DNA of 64,000 nucleotides, taken from positions 16,215,431 to 16,279,430 of the forward strand of contig NC_090128.1 of the NCBI RefSeq assembly GCF_040581485.1. The letters are read 5' to 3'. A program made the translations under genes and the position numbers. This DNA is from Linepithema humile (taxonomy: Eukaryota; Arthropoda; Insecta; Hymenoptera; Formicidae). Under the pieces are notes generated by a model. It had not been told where the DNA came from, made no database searches, and saw nothing but the letters and a program-made list of their open reading frames with translations. Positions 1-12,522 of this stretch are shown piece after piece. Each line of letters starts with the position of its first letter. The first letter of the stretch is position 1.

Positions 1-764
1 GTGTTTTGTTACACATTGTCACAAATCTAACAAATATTAATTTTTTTTGCTCTACGCGATGGTGTCTCATTTGCTATTCTAGTCCGCTACACCGCTACCG
101 GCGTAGTCGGCCCTGCTTCTCACAGTGCGCAGGGCTCAGAATGGGAAAAAGGGCATCGAGATCCAGACTCTGGTGATATCAAAACGAAATCGTTGTAATA
201 TATTTAAATTGCACAGTTAAATGTTTATGATTTACGAAATAATTAAATCCATAATAGTAACATATTTTTATTAGGGCTTGTTCATAACTGAGTAATACAG
301 TAATAATATACGAAGATAATATACAAAGATAATATAAAATTATAATAATGTCACATAGAAATCATGAAACATGGTAATGATATTACATACAAGATTGACA
401 TACAGGATTAATAATCGCTATCTATCTTTAGAAAGAATGGCAATAGCTTCCATGTTAGGCGTCATTTTTAAAAAACATTATGTTTTAAGTTATATCCAAT
501 ATGTCCTATTAGTAAAAGATATGCTGAGAATATAGCTCCTGGAAAATAAATCAAACTTGTGGACTTGATTAGATAGCGTGTTAGAATTTGTATTGAAAGA
601 GAGAGTGTGTGAAAAATAAATTAGTCTCAGAAAGAAATAGAATAGAGATTCGTGTTAAGAATAAGGTAAAGTTAAAGGATAGAAAAAAGAAAAGTAGGGC
701 AATTGAAGGTAAGGCTAGAGAAAGAGAGATTGGAAAGATATAGGGAAAGAAAGTAAAAGGGTCA
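1..764. other. AT-rich sequence without recognisable gene
   Basis: I see no convincing coding sequence here. From about 590 the plus strand becomes strongly purine-rich, like the LINE sequence after 1880, and is probably the 5' flank of that LINE. The first 580 bases hold nothing I can name. Confidence 0.4.
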
Positions 765-772
765 GTAGTAAG

Positions 773-1872
773 CACGGTGTAAGAATATAAGGTGATTTCA
801 CGGCAACAAATTTTTGTGATTTTCCTGTCATTGTTCCACATTGAACCGCTAGGTGGCTACGTGTTGAGGGACTTTAAATATATATATATAGAAATTTTAT
901 TAAAATTTTATTGTCCTGCGGAACTTAATTATAAATATTCATTTTCTTAAAGAAACTTAATTTTCTATAAAGACTGGAATACATTATTAATTATTTTTTC
1001 TGCAAATTTAACTAAGAATAATTTGTTATAAAAAAATTAAAAAATATTTTGTCAGTAATATATATTTTTATACACAATGTTAAAAGTTTTATTTAAAAAA
1101 ATTTGTATTATTTAGGACTATAATTATATATAGATGTGCTTAAGAGATTCATCATCTATCCTTTTCTATCCACATCTTCTATCCTTTTTTACTTGGGATC
1201 TTGCACCAACGTGACATCTTGTGTGACATGCCTTAACTATGACATCTTGATCACAGATCACGGTGTAAGAATATAAGATGATTTCACGGCAACAAATTTT
1301 TGTGATTTTTCCGTCATTGTTCCACATTGAATCGCTAGGTGGCTACGTGTTGAGGGACTTTAAATATATATATATACATATATAGAAATTTTATTAAAAT
1401 TTTATTGTTCTGCGGAACTTAATTATAAATATTCATTTTCTTAAAGAAACTTAATTTTCTATAAAGACTGGAATACATTATTAATTATATTTTCTGAAAA
1501 TTTAACTAAGAATAATTTGTTATAAAAAAATTAAAAAATATTTTGTCAGTAATATATATTTTTATACACAATGTTAAAAGTTTTATTTAAAAAAATTTGT
1601 ATTATTTAGGATTATAATTATATATAGATGTGCTTTAGAGATTCATCATCTATCCTTTTCTATCCACATCTATCCACATCTTCTATTCTTTTTTACTTGG
1701 GATCTTGCACCAACGTGACATCTTGTATGACATGCCTTAACTATGACATCTTGATCACAGATTTTTTGATAGAATACAATGGTCGTGAAATCACCTTATA
1801 TTCTTACACCGTGTCACAGATTTTTTGATAGAATACAATGGTCGTAAAATCACCTTATATTCTTACACCGTG
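773..1872. mobile_element. Non-autonomous DNA transposon (MITE) with 8-bp TSD
   Basis: The element begins CACGGTGTAAGAATATAAGG at 773 and ends with its inverted complement at 1872, giving about 30 bp of TIR. GTAGTAAG flanks it on both sides (765-772 and 1873-1880), an 8-bp TSD typical of hAT or P-type elements. It carries no coding sequence. It is internally duplicated: the body from 773 repeats from 1259 at high identity, and the last 59 bp are tandemly duplicated (1755-1813 and 1814-1872). Removing it joins the purine-rich LINE flank to the LINE ORF1 start at 1884. Confidence 0.82.
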
Positions 1873-1883
1873 GTAGTAAGATT

Positions 1884-2960
1884 ATGGCGACACGAGGATC
1901 GGGCGGGACGAGCAGAGGTAGTAGGACAATGAAGAATAAAAACGAAACAGAGGAAAAGCAAAAAAAATTAAAATGGAAAGAGGAAGAAAATAATAATAGG
2001 ATATAGGAAAAGGAAAAGAAAAGGATGATATTTGAAGAGTGCGGTTACGAAATGGAGATTTAGAAGGAAAAAGACAAGATAGAGGATTTAAGGAAGGAGG
2101 TAAAAGAGGAAATAATGAAGGGAATGAACGAAATAAAAAAGGAAATAAGGAGGTTTGCAGAATATACAGAGGAAGGTAAGAAAAGGGAAAGAAACTGGGA
2201 AGAATGAGAATATTAGAGGAGAAGGTTGAAGAGACGGATATAAGGTTAAGAGAGATAAAGGAGGTGATGGGGAATAGGGAAAAGGATAGAATAGAAGGAG
2301 ATGGGGATGATGAAATGAGTCAAGGAGGATAAAGTAGAAAAAAGAGTAGTTGTGGTTGCTCGGTGTACACGGAAGGAAGCGAGAATAGACTAAGTATAAA
2401 AGAGGTACGTAAAATAAAGAGATGGATAACGGAAAAAGAAAAATGTGAAAGGAAGAATAATATTGTGATCAAGAAGGTAAGATTAAAAGGGAATAAAAGG
2501 ACACTGGAAGGAGGGGGACTAAAGGAATGGGTAATAAAATTTTTAAAAGAAAGAGTAGGTGTAGAAGGTAACGTGGAACATTGCAGAATAAGCGAAAAAG
2601 TAATAAAAGCGAAATTAGGTAATGAGGAGAAGAAAAAAGAAGTGATAAAGAACAAAAATAAGTTAAAAGGAGGAAATATATTTATTGAAAATGATTTGAC
2701 GTGAGAAGAGAGAGACACAAGAAAAGATAGATAGATGGGCAAAGGAGAAAAGGAATAAGGGAGAGAAATGAAAATAGGAATAGGAAAAATAAAAAAAAAC
2801 GGGATTTGGAAATATTGGATGGAAATTGAAAAGGAATTAGAGAGAAAAAGAGAAGGAATAGAAGGAGAGAGTTGTGGAGAAAGGGAGGAAGGAAATAAGA
2901 ATTTTGTTTAGGCCAAGAAGGGGATGGGGGGAGAGTAAAAGATAGAAAGGAAAGAATAAA
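1884..2960 (+). pseudogene. LINE ORF1 (coiled-coil plus RRM/CTD-like), degraded
   Basis: An ATG at 1884 opens a frame beginning MATRGSGGTSRGS, followed by a charged Lys/Glu-rich stretch that looks like a coiled coil. From about 2410 it reads like the nucleic-acid-binding part of L1-type ORF1 proteins (CERKNNIVIKKV, FLKERVGVE, CRISEKVIKAKLG, NKLKGGNIFIENDL). Several stops (for example after 2000 and at 2702) break it. ORF1 proteins of this type bind LINE RNA and form the retrotransposition particle. It sits immediately upstream of an endonuclease start, as in a two-ORF LINE. The clade is not certain. Confidence 0.65.
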
Positions 2961-2964
2961 GAGG

Positions 2965-3059
2965 ATGATGTTTTGGAATGTGGCAGGCTTAGATAGACAG
3001 GAAGAAGATTTTTGGAAATATATTAAGGAATATGACTATATAGGATTATGTGAAACATT
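2965..3059 (+). pseudogene. LINE ORF2 endonuclease N-terminus (truncated)
   Basis: From the paired ATGs at 2965/2968 the frame reads MMFWNVAGLDRQEEDF then YIGLCETF. This matches the start of an apurinic-type LINE endonuclease, with its WN-x-x-G metal-site motif and a following E-T motif. It is cut off after about 30 codons where the poly-T tail of a minus-strand Jockey LINE begins. ORF1 and ORF2 thus belong to one LINE copy interrupted on its right. Confidence 0.68.
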
Positions 3060-3193
3060 TTTTTTTTTTTTTTATCTTTTCTGATTGCTACAATCTGTCT
3101 CAATTAAGGACATTCCGTAACAGTTGTGATGGTTAAAAAGACTTGTGGTGGGTGAATCCTATGACTCGCTCATCTTATTCAGAATATTCAGGG

Positions 3194-3616
3194 TCAAGAA
3201 CCTTGAGGATTGGCTATTAAGTCATGCGGGATTCTTTTTTTTAATCTGCGTAATGCAGTCTTTCTAGTCATTAATTGGTTTGCCAAAATGTTAGGATGGG
3301 AGAGTATTCTCTCCTTATATGCTTTGGTTATTCTTATGATTTCGTTTTTGACTGTAAGTATATTCAGATCACGGTGTAATAAATCATTCGTGACAAACCA
3401 TGGGGCATCAACGATGATACGAAGCATTTTCGATTGGAACCTTCTATGATTTCGATATTTGAGTGGGATGCGGTGTCCCAGAGTTGCAAACCATATGTCC
3501 ATATAGGTTCAATTATGGCTTTATACAGAAGTACTTTACTCTCTAGGTTTAACTGGGAATTTCGGCCCAATAGCCAGTACATCTTCCTCAGTTGCAGGCC
3601 GAGCTGCTTTCTCTTA
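3194..3616 (-). pseudogene. Jockey reverse transcriptase, C-terminal part
   Basis: Frames contain MYWLLGRNSQLNLESKVLLY, IIEPIWTYGLQLW, then after a frameshift KMLRIIVDAPWFVTNDLLHR and LNILTVKNEI. These are the conserved C-terminal thumb-region motifs of Jockey LINE RTs. The coding part ends close to the 3' tail at 3073. It is non-functional because of frameshifts. Confidence 0.78.
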
Positions 3617-5286
3617 CAAGGGAACGTTCACAAGTGTCCCCTTTCGATTTGATTCTCCTTGAAATATGTTGTAAAACATACAATTTGAAGAGACACGTAT
3701 TTTTTTATAGCGGCCCTAACTCAAATTTAAGGGGTGAAACACTCTTTTGAAAAAAAACGGGTTTTTTCTTTGTGTGTAACTATCGCCAAAACCGTAGGAG
3801 ATACAAAAAAATGTTTCAAATAGAAGTTGTATGGCTTGTAATAGGCTTTATAACTGTGTAGTTGGATTTTCAAAAAATGTAATTTTTTTAAATTTACCCC
3901 CACCCCTTGTTATTAGTTTTTTGAATTTCAAAATTTTTGTAATGACAAAAGTTGTAGCATTTTTTACGCTGAATTCAACCATATATGATTTTATTATGTT
4001 CCGAAATCGCATCTTTCAAAAATGAATCATCAGTATCACACTATATGCGTCGCGTTACATGACGCATCGCTTATACCGCACTTGTGTTGCGCAATAATCG
4101 TTAAATAAATATAAAAATAACATGTTATCACATATTTGAGGAAGAAAAGTTAACTAAAATTGTTGCTAAAGCATTACTTCCACATTACACCTTTATAGAT
4201 AATCGCTGCATTTCCTGCGCAACGCGTTGTCATATGCAAGTTAGCTATCAGCGCATATTACACTTTGAAGTTTTGCTTGCAGTGACCACAGGAAAATAAT
4301 TTATGAAACGAAAACAGTGAATGAATCAATCTATTAAACATATATCTACCCTGACTCTATCTTCTTGGCCCGACTTGACTGAGAATAAAATAAAATATAA
4401 AATTCTGTACAGTTTACTCTTTTTCAATAATTTTAATATACTGCGATTCTACATGCTATTACATTCCACTAAATTACTACGATTTTTTAAAGAAGAATTT
4501 TATATTTCAATTCATTGTCAGTCAAGTCGGGCCAAGAGGGTAGAGTCAGGGTGGATATATGTTGAATAGATTGATTCATTCACTGTTTTCGTTTCATAAA
4601 TTATTTTCCCGTGGTCACAAACGTGCAAGCAAAACTTCGAAGTGTAATGTGCGCTGATAGCTAACTTGTATATAACAACGCGCTGCACACAAAATGCAGC
4701 GATTATCTATAAGGGTGTAATGTGGAAGGGATGCTTTAGCAACAATTTTAGTTAACTTTTCTTCCTTAAATATGTGATAACATGTCATTTTTATATTTAT
4801 TTAACGACTATTGCGCAACACAAGTGCGGTATAAACGATGCGTCATGCAGCGCGACGCATATAATGTGATACTGATGATTTATTTTTGAAAGATGCGATT
4901 TCGGAACATAATAAAATCATATATGGTTGAATTCAGCGTAAAAAATGCTACAACTTTTGTCATTACAAAAATTTTGAAATTCGAAAAAATAATAACAAGG
5001 GGTAGGGATAAATTAAAAAAAATTACATTTTTTGAAAATCCAACTACACAGTTATAAAGCCCATTACAAACCGTACAACTTCTATTTGAAACATTTTTTT
5101 GTATCTCCTACAGTTTTGGCGATAGTTACACACAAAAAAAAACCGTTTTTTTTCAAAGGGGTGTTTCACCCCTTAAATTTTAGTTAAGGCCGCTATAAAA
5201 AAATACGTGTTTCCTCAAATTGTATGTTTTACAACATATTTCAAAGAGAATCAAATCGGGAGGGGACACTTATGAACGTTCCCTTG
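3617..5286. mobile_element. Foldback DNA element, about 1.67 kb, TSD TTA
   Basis: The sequence is almost entirely two inverted arms of roughly 800 bp around a loop near 4400-4490. Ends are CAAGGGAACGTTC at 3617 and its complement ending at 5286. TTA occurs on both sides (3614-3616 and 5287-5289). Removing the element plus one TTA restores the Jockey RT frame across the junction, which independently supports these borders. It has no credible ORF. The family is unknown; a TWA duplication occurs in PIF/Harbinger-type elements. Confidence 0.8.
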
Positions 5287-5740
5287 TTAGTGAAAATGTG
5301 TGTTTTCCAGTTTAGTTTACTGTCCAGATGCATACCGAGGTATCTTACATGGTTAGCCTGCGGGATTCGAATGTTGTTAATTGATACTGGTTGACAAGTT
5401 CCTTGTCTCAAGAAGGTGACATGTGCTGATTTGGTTTCATTCACTTTGATTTTCCAGTGCTTGAGCCAACGAGATGTTTCAAGTAAGCTGTCTTGAAGCA
5501 TATGACAGGCGATCACTAAGTCACTGTGCGAGGCCAGGATCGCCGTGTTCGGCGAACGTACCAATAGTGACGGATTTGTTTGTGGGTAACTCACGACTAA
5601 AAAGGAGATACAATATTGGACCCAGAACACTACCCTGAGGGACATCTGCTTGAATTTGATAGAGTCCGGAGGTTTCCATACCGTTTATGACTTACTTATG
5701 ACAACAAATTGTCGATCCCTTAAGTAGGATTTTAGGATGT
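5287..5740 (-). pseudogene. Jockey reverse transcriptase, middle part
   Basis: Minus-strand frames give LKSYLRDRQFVV, a degraded QGSVLGP region, ADDTAILA-like catalytic context (TAILASHSDLVIACHM remains), WLKHWKIKVNETKSAH and NHVRYLGMHLDSKLNWKTHI. This is the canonical order of Jockey-clade RT domain motifs. A frameshift lies between the GSVLGP and catalytic regions. The reading frame continues at 3616 when the foldback element and one copy of its TTA target duplication are removed. Confidence 0.75.
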
Positions 5741-5764
5741 GAAAAAAGTCAATAGAAAGTATTG

Positions 5765-6085
5765 ATTTAATTTTATACCGGGTGTTTCAGACCACCCGTA
5801 CACCCCATTTAAAAACGAAGGAAGTGGTTATTTTAAAAAATGTTTCGGATAAAAGTTGTTGGTCAAGTAATGCATTACATGGGCATATGCGATTGACCTT
5901 GAATGGCGTCGTGAAGGTCATGTCAAAATCGACTTGAATTTTTTAAATAGGAACCCTTACTTTTTATTTCATATTTTTGTAGCTGACGTCAAGGCGTTTT
6001 CGAAACACTGGTTACAAACCCTTTTTAGTTAAAATCTTTTTGAGTTATGAGACTTCAAAATTTAAGTACCGCCGGCGTTAGCATT
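5765..6085. repeat. Unclassified repeat starting GGGTGTTTCAGACCACCC
   Basis: A block with an abrupt start at the GGGTGTTTCAGACC motif and no coding signal, lying between the Jockey 5' truncation and the R1-like fragment. It looks like the terminal part of an interspersed repeat. I cannot assign a family. Confidence 0.3.
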
Positions 6086-6091
6086 ACCCAA

Positions 6092-6242
6092 GATGTACCG
6101 CGTGGAGGTCGCATGGTCGGATTTACATGTCTTCGAGGAGTTTGATGAAAGTGAGTCCCCTTGTCCATTGAAGCACACGTTGGAGGAATGCCCCGCGTGG
6201 GCGGACGACCGTCGTGTCCTGACCGAAATGGTGGGCCAAGAC
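6092..6242 (+). pseudogene. R1-like LINE ORF2 C-terminus (continues at 17132-17311)
   Basis: Reads MYRVEVAWSDLHVFEEF, SPCPLKHTLEECPAW and ADDRRVLTEMV, then resumes after the P element with LPSLVRGMMEDEEKREVV and SFCETVMSQEEAERV, ending at a stop at 17309-17311. The order of zinc-binding Cys/His residues and the FCE-V-M-x-Q-x-E-A-E tail match the C-terminus of the ORF2 copy at 35540-35760. Only the extreme C-terminus of the polyprotein remains. Confidence 0.72.
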
Positions 6243-6427
6243 CACAGATATCTATACTAAACCTAGATCGCTAAGTTCGGCTGAATAGCTGTGTCGAGCA
6301 GGATTTCTGGATTTGGCCATCTTACCCAACAAGAAAATGGCGCCGACGCGTGAGTTAATGTGGGTTAGTGCATATGTGTTGTTAGTTGAGCCGGTTAACC
6401 GTTGAGCATTAATTGTGATTTTGAAGT

Positions 6428-6492
6428 GTTTTTTCGATATCGTGCCACAATGCCAAGCAATTGCTGCATTGGGGCACGATATCGAAAAAACA
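6428..6492. repeat. Perfect hairpin spanning the THAP start codon
   Basis: TTTTTTCGATATCGTGCC upstream of the ATG at 6450 is mirrored by its complement just downstream, so the start codon lies in the loop. The right arm overlies the codons where THAP domains carry their second zinc-binding cysteine, which is absent here. An inverted micro-duplication seems to have overwritten it. Confidence 0.7.
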
Positions 6493-8628
6493 GGTTGCAA
6501 AAATAGATATAAAAATGGTTTTCATTTATTTAGATAAGTAGAATGTATATGTTTGTAATATACGAGTTTTTTTATGACATTTTAAGGTTATATTTCAAAT
6601 AAGCATTACATATACACATTTTAGATTTCCTTTAAATCGGCCTGAGATATTGCAAATGTGGATTGACGCAATTGGAAGAGAAGGTTTTCAACCAACCAAA
6701 AATTACCTTATTTGCAGTGCGCATTTTAAGGTTGAAGACTACATGGACAGACCAAGCACAAGCGGTGTGCGCTTGAAAAATTTTACCGTACCTTCTATAT
6801 TTTCTGAGGCTTCTGTTCCTGCATTTATACATGTTGATTATGCTACAAATTCACCTGCTGCAAGTTTGCCTGCAAAAACTTGGAGGAGTATATTAAAGAA
6901 ACCAGATATCAATCAATTATCCAATATCGATTCTGTGAGTTCAAGTACTTCTCCATTGAAACATACTCCAATTATATTGTGTGAGAATCCACAAGCAACT
7001 ACTAGCGCAAACTCAGTTGATGATACAATTAAAATAGCTACCGGAAAGAAACGGAAAATAATGAATCATTCAATTTATCATTTGAAGAAACAGAAAATGT
7101 CTCCAAGAAAGCAACGAATGCAAAGAACAATTAAGACATTATTGCAGAAAGTATCTCGAAAAGAAGAAAAGATCCGTTCATTCGAGAGTCTACTGAAAAC
7201 ATTACGGTACAATGACAAAATATAAATACTATGTCTCACGCAATATATGTATTTGAGCACGCATGCACAGCTATTGCAGGCATACTCAAATATATGTATA
7301 TCCTTACGAAAAAATATTCTGTAGTGGCAAGAAAATGGTATGAAAGTATATAAAATCGACTGTAATATCTTTTCGCTAAAGTATACTGTTGTGTAGAAAT
7401 AACATAGTAAAGAAAATATTTGTGAACGGAAAAAGAATTATATGTATAAATTGTCAAAATATCAGTTATATACAAATATCAGTTATATACAAAAATCAGT
7501 TATGTTAACAGAGCAAAGAATCTACTTGAAAATAATCCAAGTGAAGTTATTATTAATACTTTTGGTGGAAGCATTAGCGAATTATTCCAGAACGAATAGA
7601 AGAATGCAAAACGAAGCCGGAAAGGTTGCCGATACAGCGACGAAATTAAAAAGTTTGCGGTGACTCTGCATTATTACTCGCCGAAGGTTTATAGCTATTG
7701 CAGGTATAAACATTTTTTAAATATGAGTCTATGAGAATAAGTTAATTTTATAATAGTCAATAATGATGACTACAATAATCAATAATAATGGCCTTTTCAG
7801 ATCAATTCTATATTTGCCGCATGAAAGCAGCATAAGAAATTGGATGTCATCAGTGAATGCAGAACCTGGTTTCATGATGGATGTTTTTCAAGAAATTTTA
7901 AATTTTCCAAAAGTTTCACGTAATTGCAATTTGGTGTTTGATTCGATGGCGATCCGAAAGCAAGTAATCTGGGATTCTATATTAACAAAATTCGTTGGAT
8001 TATGTGAATACGGCAACGGGGTATCCATCGAACCTGTCGAAACAGAAGCCACTGAAGCCCTCGTTTTTATGCTGGTTTCACTTAGTGGTACGTGGAAGTG
8101 GCCTGTAGGTTATCTTTTTATTAATAAATTAACCACTTCCGTACTAGCTGAACTAGTGAAAACTGCACTAATACTGTCGCAGCAATCAGGCATTCGGATA
8201 TGGAGTATTACTTGTGATGGTGCTCACAAGTAATACTGGTGTAAATTACTCAACAATGAACTTATTAGGGTGCAATTTATTTACGACAAATTATTGCAAT
8301 TTAAAAACAACATTTAAACATCCGAGCTCTGATTACGATGTACACTTCGTACCCGATACATGCCACAGTGTAAAACTTGCTCGAAACGCGTTGGAAGATT
8401 TAAAAATTTTTAAATCTTTGACTGCAGAGATCAGTTGGAATCACATAACACATTTACATCAACTTCAATTAGAACTGAATTTAAAATTTGCAAATAGAAT
8501 TAATTCTGCGCATATAAATTATAAGGCTAATACTATGAAAGTAAAACTTGCAGTACAGACTTTAAGTTCTTCAACTGCCGCCGCTTTAGAATTTGTACAA
8601 TTGTCAAAAATTAAAGAATTTAAAAACT

Positions 8629-10569
8629 TGTGACGTGACGCTTTTCGAGCGCCGTCACAAGGGCGATAGCCCGGCCGAGGGAGCAAAGAGTCCAGGTGTT
8701 GCTCCTCGCGTGGAGAGAGCAACCCGCGAGACTCCACAATTTTTACGCGTTGTTTGTATTGTCATTCCCGTTTTATGTCGTTAATATCGTTTTTTAAATT
8801 GTAAGGCGAGACCCCGTGCGGGCGGCGTTGCGTGTTTTGTGCCTCAGGGCGAAGATGCAGCATCGCCAGGAAGACCAGACGCCGGGGGATCATCGACGGG
8901 TGTCACGCGTCAGTGACCCCACAGCATAAGGTCAGGTACCGCGATCCCGTCGCCTCCGCCATCCAAGCCCTATCTAACTCCGCTTTGGTTTCAGCCACAG
9001 AGTCTAAGAAACGCAGAAACACACAGCAGCGGACCTCGCCCGGCTGCAGACGGCTCCGGGGACCCCGAAGATGCTGCACCCGGAAGGACCGGAGTATGGC
9101 CCGGCCAGCCTAACCAGTCTCTTCCGGGAACATCGACTCATCGACACGTTAACGGCCGAAAGATTTGAGGAAACCACAGAGAGCGGAGGGGGGCGCCCTG
9201 GATGAACTGTGGGCGGTTCTCAGGGGCCCCCCTTTTCGGAAAATCGGCAGGATGCGCAGGAAGGTGACGCGGACTTGGAGAGGACCTACGTGCAGAGCCG
9301 AGAAGAGCCACTGTTCGGTGTGCCGCAAGTGCGCGAGGACGATACCAAGGACTCAGCCCGACGACGCAGAAGACGCCGAAGACGTCCACTCATTGTAAGC
9401 CGCCTCTCGGGTAGCCATAGAGTTCCGTCCGGTTATGGCTGGTAGCGTGAGTTTGTTCTGTATTCTGTGTATCTCACAACTAACCAAGTCTTGATACCGT
9501 GAGCGCTCATTTACGCTCAGTTACCGCATGTCCAGCCGGCTCCGGATACCGCGTAAGAGTCTCTCCGTCTTGCGAGAATTAAGCGCCGACAGTCTCTTCT
9601 CGTTGCCGTTTCGTTTGTCGTTCGTTTCGTTACCGTACCGTTCTACCGTTACCGTTCTTTTGAAATTACCGATTGTTACCGTCTTTCTGTCGCATTACTA
9701 CCGTACCGGAAGTACCGTGGGTGAATGTCCGCGGGCGGATTTTGGTTCGGGAACGTTCTCCGCGAGATTGCGGTTACCGTAAAGTTAGCGTCTCGGCGAG
9801 AAACGGGAAAACCCGCGAAAAATAGCCGTTCCGCGGCATTTCATTTCTGGCCGTTAGGTTACCGTCGTTTAGAGTATATTTATTTGGCCTTCAGCGGCCG
9901 TATCAGATAATCAAAACATAAGTCCTTCGTTGGCTGTATATAGTCGGATCAGCGGCGAATTATCGCCATCGCGTTCCCGAGATTTGATGTAGGCATCGAA
10001 CTCGATTCTCGTTACCGAATTTATAGGGCGAAGGGCCCTACCATCGTATCAACCTATTTCCGCCGTATCGGCTCCGGCCGAATAGTTTAAGCATCTTTAC
10101 CCTTGTAAACTAAATCACTGAAATACACCATTGTTAACTGTTAATTATTGAGTTATCCTTGCGTTATCCTCTCACTCCAGATATCTAACGTTAAGTAAAA
10201 GAACTGCGCCCCTCTGCCATATACTGAGCGGGGAGCGGCCGAGCAATTTTGAGAACTGTTTAAGTTACCGATACCGCGGTGCGATTACTCGCACCTGGCG
10301 CCCATTTCCGGTTACCGATATCGCGTGAGTTACCTTGCTCCCGAATTTTGTGGAGTACCGCGAGTTACCGAATCGTGCAGTTATTGCCGATCTCGCGAGT
10401 TACCTTGCTCCCGACGAGCGTGGAGTACCGCGAGTTACCGAATCCAGCATCTGTTTCCGATACCGTAAGTTACCAAATCGAGCATTTATTGCCGATACCG
10501 CGAGTTACTGATTTCCATTGGGCGTGCTCCCTCGGATCTGGCGTGATTCCGAGGCTAGTTCACGTCGCA
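8629..10569. mobile_element. Solo LTR (1.94 kb) inside the P element
   Basis: Bounded by TGTGACGTGACG at 8629 and ACGTCGCA ending at 10569, with AACT on both sides (8625-8628 and 10570-10573). TG...CA ends plus a 4-bp duplication identify a long terminal repeat of a Gypsy-like or related LTR retrotransposon. I find no gag or pol coding inside. The right third contains short irregular repeats of GCGAGTTACCGAAT and TTACCGATACCGC type. It interrupts the transposase between KEFKN and the TIEFIKTIDEIF region. Confidence 0.78.
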
Positions 10570-11539
10570 AACTGTACATGCACAATAGAATTTATTAAAA
10601 CCATTGATGAAATTTTTGACTTTTTAAATTCCCGCAATCCATTCGGTAAGGGGTTTAAAAATCATTATTTTATAACATTAGTTTTTTGCAAGAAAGAATT
10701 GAAAAAAAGATTGAATATTTGTATACTTTAACTGAACATAATAATAATCAGTTACTGTGTGCTGGTCGAAAAAAAATTTTCATTATTGGTTTTGCGGCTG
10801 CTTTTAAATCAATATTTTAAATTGCTAAAATTATATTGCAAGGCGATTCTTTTAAATACTTATTGACATACAGGTTCAGTCAGGACCACTTAGAATTATT
10901 TTTTACACAAGTGCGTTAACGACATAGTTGGAATAATAATCCAAATGTGTTGCAATTTAAAGCTGCCATGAAAAACATACTTGTGAAAAATTCGATTTCA
11001 GCATCAGTAAAAGCAAATTGTGCTGGTTTTGACCTAGAACATGATATAGGATTTAAATTAACATGGAAGAAAACAAACATTAAAAACTGGCATGATAATA
11101 TTCATGGTGTAAATTCCGATATTAATAACAATGACAGTTTTTTTTCTGACGTTGAAAGCGAAGAATTATATAATACTATCAATGTAAGTACCCGGGGGTT
11201 GAGCTACCCACCGGGCGCGTCTCCAAGGTGGCGGATAGGAGGACGCCCAGTAGGTGTGAGTTCTCTGAGGGGACTCAGTACTGCTGGGTAGTGGCGGTTA
11301 TAACCTGGCCCCACGGAAGTAAAACCCTGTGGAGGGTAAGGAAAGACCGTTGCCGCGGACCAGCTCCCCAAGCTAAGTTGTAAGCCATCGTGGCAATGGC
11401 TGCATGTCACTGGGGGAGCAGTGTCGCGAACAATGCCTCTGGGGAATCGAGCGAAACCCCAGAGTATCCAGCCTTACCCACGCATGCGGGGCTCTGCGTG
11501 GGCGGACCGTGTAGTTCCTTAGCTACTCGTGAGACCACT

Positions 11540-12518
11540 ATGGATTCAAACTTAAAATTAAACTTAGAGAACGAAGTGAAAAATCGGGAGGGCTCACGTG
11601 ACGGCTCTCCGAGGGAAGGAGCTGAGACGGTGGTGACGGACGGGACCCTTAAGGGCTCCGGAAGTGAGGCCGGCCCGGCTGCGCGGCAGGAGGCTTCACC
11701 TCCAGCGAAGAAGAATCGGTGCGGGGCCAAAAAAAGGAGGGCGAAGCGGATGAGAGCAGCGGCTCTGGAAGGGACTCGCTCTCTTCCCGTGGCTCCTCCT
11801 TGTACGCCGGTGGAGATGGTGAAGGGGCACGCCGATGGTAAACGTCGGAAGGGCTCCAAGGATACCCCTTCATTCGGGCGGCCGTCCGCTGAAGAAGCAA
11901 AGGACTCACGACGGGCATCATGCCTACTCGGACGCTGCTGACCTTCTGGCGAGGGTGATTGTGGCGGAGGGCTACCCCAAGATAGAGATCACTGCTGAGC
12001 AGTTGACTCTGTTGAAAGGTGCGGTCTCGAAGGAGATCGACGGGATCCAGGAGGGTCCGGTGCCCAGATTCCACGGCACCTCTCTAAGGAGTGGTGCGGC
12101 GGTGGTAAGATGCGCGGATGAGGCGTTGCTGGGTTGGCTCGTGGGGCGGATCGGCGGCATCATTCCGTGGGAGGGCGCCAGGCTCAAGGTGATGGGCATA
12201 GACGCGCTTCAAAAGCAGCACAGGGCGGTGGTTTGGGTCCTGGGACCTCCCGAAGGCGCGGCCACGGTGCTGAAGCGGCTGGAGAAACAGAACCCAGGTC
12301 TCGTCACCGGGAGCTGGAAAGTGTTCGCGGAGGGGATAGGGGCCACCAGGGAGGGTGGGAACCTAGTCCTCGGTGTCCCGGGGTCCAGTGTCCTCAAATT
12401 GAAGACACTGGACTTCAGACCATTCTTTGGGCTCGACAGGGTTGTCTTTCGGGTAAGTGGGGCCCAAGGGGGGGGGGTAAAGGGGGATAAGGAGGAGCTC
12501 CCTAAAACTGTCTCGTAG
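11540..12518 (+). pseudogene. LINE ORF1 with DUF4780-like domain, frameshifted
   Basis: An ATG at 11540 opens MDSNLKLNLENEVKNREG and a basic region (KKNRCGAKKRRAKRMRA). A frameshift around 11860-11930 moves the protein into the second frame: LTLLKGAVSKEIDGIQEG, VPRFHGTSLRSGAAVVRCAD, VWVLGPPEGAATVLKRLEKQ, ending at 12518. The order of these motifs resembles the domain I know as DUF4780, found in insect LINE ORF1 proteins and presumed to bind nucleic acid. The ORF2 ATG follows at 12523 after only a few bases. Confidence 0.7.
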
Positions 12519-12522
12519 TTAA

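Larger units (their letters stand above)
3058..5760 (-). mobile_element. 5'-truncated Jockey-type LINE, split by a foldback element
   Basis: The 3' poly(A) appears as a T run at 3058-3073. Reverse-transcriptase coding sequence reads leftward (minus strand) from about 5740 to 3194, with an interruption at 3617-5286. The 5' end is missing and no endonuclease is seen in this piece. The insertion lies in the endonuclease of the plus-strand LINE at 2965-3059. Confidence 0.75.

Noticed and set aside
2320..2742. Minus-strand Ser/Phe-rich ORF opposite the LINE ORF1
   Set aside because: It is the shadow of the purine-rich LINE ORF1 on the plus strand.
3617..5286. 8-bp duplication GAACGTTC as the TSD of the foldback
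   Set aside because: GAACGTTC is part of the TIR itself; the TTA borders further out restore the Jockey RT frame, so they are the true ends.
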